Source: Thiotrichaceae bacterium (GTDB lineage Bacteria; Pseudomonadota; Gammaproteobacteria; Thiotrichales; Thiotrichaceae). From it: DNA of 6,369 nt. The position numbers were made by a program, and so were the translations under genes. A model generated the notes under the pieces. It searched no databases. It worked only from the letters and a program-made list of their open reading frames with translations, and had not been told where the DNA came from. The stretch covers positions 1 through 6,369 of the forward strand of contig JALWYT010000147.1 of assembly GCA_026992705.1 (NCBI GenBank), read 5' to 3'. Below are positions 5,727-6,369 of this stretch, in pieces (position 1 is the first letter of the stretch; each line of letters begins with the position of its first letter).

Positions 5727-6369
5727 TTATTCATATTTTGCTCGATTAAATTTCACTGCATTTAAAATACGTTTTAATGAGCGTTCCCGCCCGATAAGTT
5801 TTAAGGTGACTTCCAACGATGGCGACATCGCTGTGCCCGTAATCGCAACTCGCAATGGCGGTCCCACTTTGCCGAGTTTCAAGCCTAAATTTTCACAAAC
5901 TTGCATAATCGCCGCGTGTAGAGCTTCTTCTTCCCAATCTTCGAGTTGAGCTAGCTCATCATGCAAAGCTTGTAGAATACCAGGCGTTGCCGTTTTAAAG
6001 TGTTTTTTGCTTGCTTTTTCATCAAAGCTATCAAAATCTTCATAAAAATAACGGCTACTTTCCACCAAATCGACCAATGTTTTAGCACGCTCCCGTAAAG
6101 CGATAATCACCTCTTTAATATCAGGACCATTGCTAATATCTAGCTTCTGCTGCTCAAGATGCCAAGTTAAATGCTTTGCTACTTCCTCAGGGGCAAGCTC
6201 TTTAATATAGTGCTGATTTAGCCACAACAGTTTTTCAGGGTTAAAGGTTGATGGAGCTTTATTCACGCCTTCTAAAGAGAATAGCTCAATCATATCCTCT
6301 TTGCTGAACACTTCTTGATCACCATGCGACCAGCCTAAGCGAACCAAATAATTCAACAATGCCTGCGGC
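5727..6369 (-). CDS. gltX: Glutamyl-tRNA synthetase, C-terminal 213 residues, N-terminus outside window
   Basis: GltX charges tRNA-Glu with glutamate (class I synthetase, cytoplasmic). Only the last 213 residues are visible, slightly under half of the usual ~470. The fragment opens with PQALLNYLVRLGWSHGDQ, which normally follows the KMSKS-like loop, and includes FNPEKLLWLN, the helical anticodon-binding region, and the conserved end PLRVAITGTAMSPSLEVTLKLIGRERSLKRI. The HIGH and KMSKS motifs lie beyond the right edge. The TTG at 6359 is an internal leucine codon, not the start, because conserved sequence continues upstream to the edge. Downstream lie tRNA-Ala and three copies of its own substrate, tRNA-Glu. 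Some proteobacteria carry a second GluRS-like gene, but the adjacent tRNA cluster favours the main gltX. Confidence 0.95.
   Translation of the reverse strand, partial: PQALLNYLVRLGWSHGDQEVFSKEDMIELFSLEGVNKAPSTFNPEKLLWLNQHYIKELAPEEVAKHLTWHLEQQKLDISNGPDIKEVIIALRERAKTLVDLVESSRYFYEDFDSFDEKASKKHFKTATPGILQALHDELAQLEDWEEEALHAAIMQVCENLGLKLGKVGPPLRVAITGTAMSPSLEVTLKLIGRERSLKRILNAVKFNRAKYE

Noticed and set aside
6357..6359. TTG as a possible start of a separate 210-aa gene
   Set aside because: Conserved GltX sequence continues upstream to the window edge, so this is an internal leucine codon of a truncated gltX.

Overview
The window reads as a moderately AT-rich chromosomal segment of a gammaproteobacterium. 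The support is a leuS-lptE operon encoding the LPS-export lipoprotein LptE, a typical proteobacterial gltX C-terminus followed by tRNA-Ala and tRNA-Glu genes, and sigma70-type promoters. A sulfur-oxidiser or Thiotrichales-like lineage is a guess only. All recognised genes lie on the minus strand, so transcription runs from high to low coordinates.

Layout in transcription order. The 3' end of gltX (glutamyl-tRNA synthetase) enters at the right edge and stops at 5727. A strong promoter (5694-5722) with a GC-rich stretch after its -10 box drives a mixed stable-RNA and mRNA unit: tRNA-Ala(GGC), a 73-aa two-helix membrane protein, three tRNA-Glu(UUC) genes, a DOMON-like protein that starts 6 nt after the last tRNA, and a DUF1343/NamZ-type protein (GH171 family) translationally coupled to it. 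A terminator-like hairpin lies past namZ (3173-3202). A second promoter (3142-3170) then drives leuS, followed after 12 nt by lptE, which runs off the left edge.

Functionally the window holds translation genes (gltX, leuS, tRNA-Ala, tRNA-Glu), an outer-membrane LPS assembly factor, and a probable sugar or cell-wall pair (DOMON-like plus NamZ-like). The unusual part is the architecture. Three protein genes appear to depend on transcription from a tRNA promoter, one gene has essentially no room for a leader after tRNA processing, and the flanks of tRNA-Ala are complementary in a way that would bury the ribosome binding site of the small membrane protein until the tRNA is processed. I see no mobile element, CRISPR array or phage gene, and no gene-free stretch above 300 bases.
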